In this document: in pieces, positions 63,615 to 64,000 of the stretch
How positions within the stretch are numbered: position 1 is the first letter of the stretch
Layout: each line of letters opens with the position of its first letter
Assembly (NCBI RefSeq): GCF_934330165.1
Contig: NZ_CAKRGI010000008.1
Coordinates: 1 to 64,000, forward strand
From: an uncultured Mediterraneibacter sp.
Lineage (GTDB): Bacteria; Bacillota; Clostridia; Lachnospirales; Lachnospiraceae
DNA length: 64,000 nt
Direction: 5' to 3'
The notes under the pieces: generated by a model
Told to the model about the DNA's origin: nothing
Seen by the model: only the letters and a program-made list of their open reading frames with translations
Databases searched by the model: none
Made by a program: the position numbers and the translations under genes

Positions 63615-64000
63615 ATGAAATTTTTACAGAAATTAGGTAAAGCTCTTATGCTGCCTGTTGCTTGTCTTCCTATCTGTGGTATCCTTATGGGTATCGGATA
63701 TGCACTCTGCCCGGCTACAATGCAGGGTGGTGACATCACAGGTATTCTTGAGCAGATTGGGTTCTTTCTTGTTAAAGCAGGTGGTGCCCTGATTGACCAT
63801 ATGGCAATTCTTTTTGCAATTGGTGTTGGTGTTGGTATGGCAGATGATAATGATGGTACAGCTGGTGTTGCAGCTCTTGCTTCCTGGCTGATGATCACAA
63901 ACCTTCTGTCTACAGGAACAGTTTCAGTTATTAAGACACTGGAAGAGGGAACTACAAACTTTATCGCATTCAGCAAGATCGAGAACCCGTTCATCGGTAT
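63615..64000 (+). CDS. PTS glucose/N-acetylglucosamine EIIC(B) subunit, N-terminal part
   Basis: An open reading frame that runs off the window end; 128 residues visible. It begins MKFLQKLGKALMLPVACLPI and continues with AGGALIDHMAILFAIGVGVG and VAALASWLMIT, the N-terminal membrane segments of the glucose/GlcNAc EIIC family (PtsG/NagE). AAGGAGG at 63602-63608 fixes the start. With nagB, EIIA and the antiterminator it points to amino-sugar (GlcNAc or glucosamine) uptake, but glucose is also possible until the remainder is seen. Confidence 0.9.
   Translation, partial: MKFLQKLGKALMLPVACLPICGILMGIGYALCPATMQGGDITGILEQIGFFLVKAGGALIDHMAILFAIGVGVGMADDNDGTAGVAALASWLMITNLLSTGTVSVIKTLEEGTTNFIAFSKIENPFIG

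Overview
The window looks like chromosomal DNA from a low-to-mid GC, spore-forming, Gram-positive gut anaerobe, most likely a Lachnospiraceae (Clostridia). The grounds are a small acid-soluble spore protein, addAB instead of recBCD, DapL-type lysine/DAP synthesis, a non-discriminating AspRS with GatCAB, T-box and RAT antitermination leaders, KTGD-type cell-wall anchoring, strong AGGAGG ribosome sites, and the absence of any outer-membrane gene. The species cannot be fixed from this sequence alone. No rRNA, tRNA or CRISPR array was seen.

Layout. 1-1.25 kb: a small alarmone synthetase and an XRE regulator on the minus strand. 1.4-8.9 kb: the most unusual region, a wall-anchored protein with one cohesin-like domain on an Ig-like stalk, then three secreted proteins that each end in a type I-like dockerin (two BspA-like repeat proteins and one transglutaminase-like enzyme). 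A 27-bp perfect direct repeat lies on each side of this block. 9-19.3 kb: aldo/keto reductase, thioredoxin, addB-addA, a DUF1294 protein and dapL. 19.4-24.9 kb: a TetR regulator divergent from an MMPL exporter and a secreted heptad-repeat protein. 25-31.5 kb: a spore protein, a divergent WecG/TagA-like protein, a PucR/CdaR-type regulator, ftsE-ftsX, an EnvC-like M23 peptidase and a CtpB-like S41 protease. 31.5-37.8 kb: a T-box leader with an apparent AAC (Asn) specifier, AspRS, a zinc-ribbon membrane protein and gatCAB, which together make Asn-tRNA(Asn). 37.9-40 kb: an IS200-like tnpA element and an Rpn/PDDEXK-family gene. 40-42.4 kb: a cobalamin riboswitch controlling a lipoprotein CbiK chelatase and a second lipoprotein. 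42.5-48 kb: a MerR regulator divergent from an aminotransferase/iron-dependent dehydrogenase pair, a YjiH carrier and a YitT protein. 48-51.5 kb: ecfA1-ecfA2-ecfT-truA. 51.5-60.8 kb: a LytTR/AgrC-like two-component system, three paralogous lipoproteins with a C-x4-C-x-H-x10-C signature, and an ABC exporter. 60.8 kb to the end: nagB, a LicT/BglG antiterminator, EIIA and the start of an EIIBC, with two RAT/terminator leaders that put nagB and the PTS operon under one antiterminator.

Two regions best fit a poorly described system. The first is the cohesin/dockerin surface-display cassette, a one-cohesin scaffold whose likely clients are all encoded directly downstream and are not polysaccharidases. 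The second is the two-component/three-lipoprotein/ABC cluster with its conserved Cys-Cys-His-Cys signature. All functional statements rest on motif recognition by eye; no database search was run.
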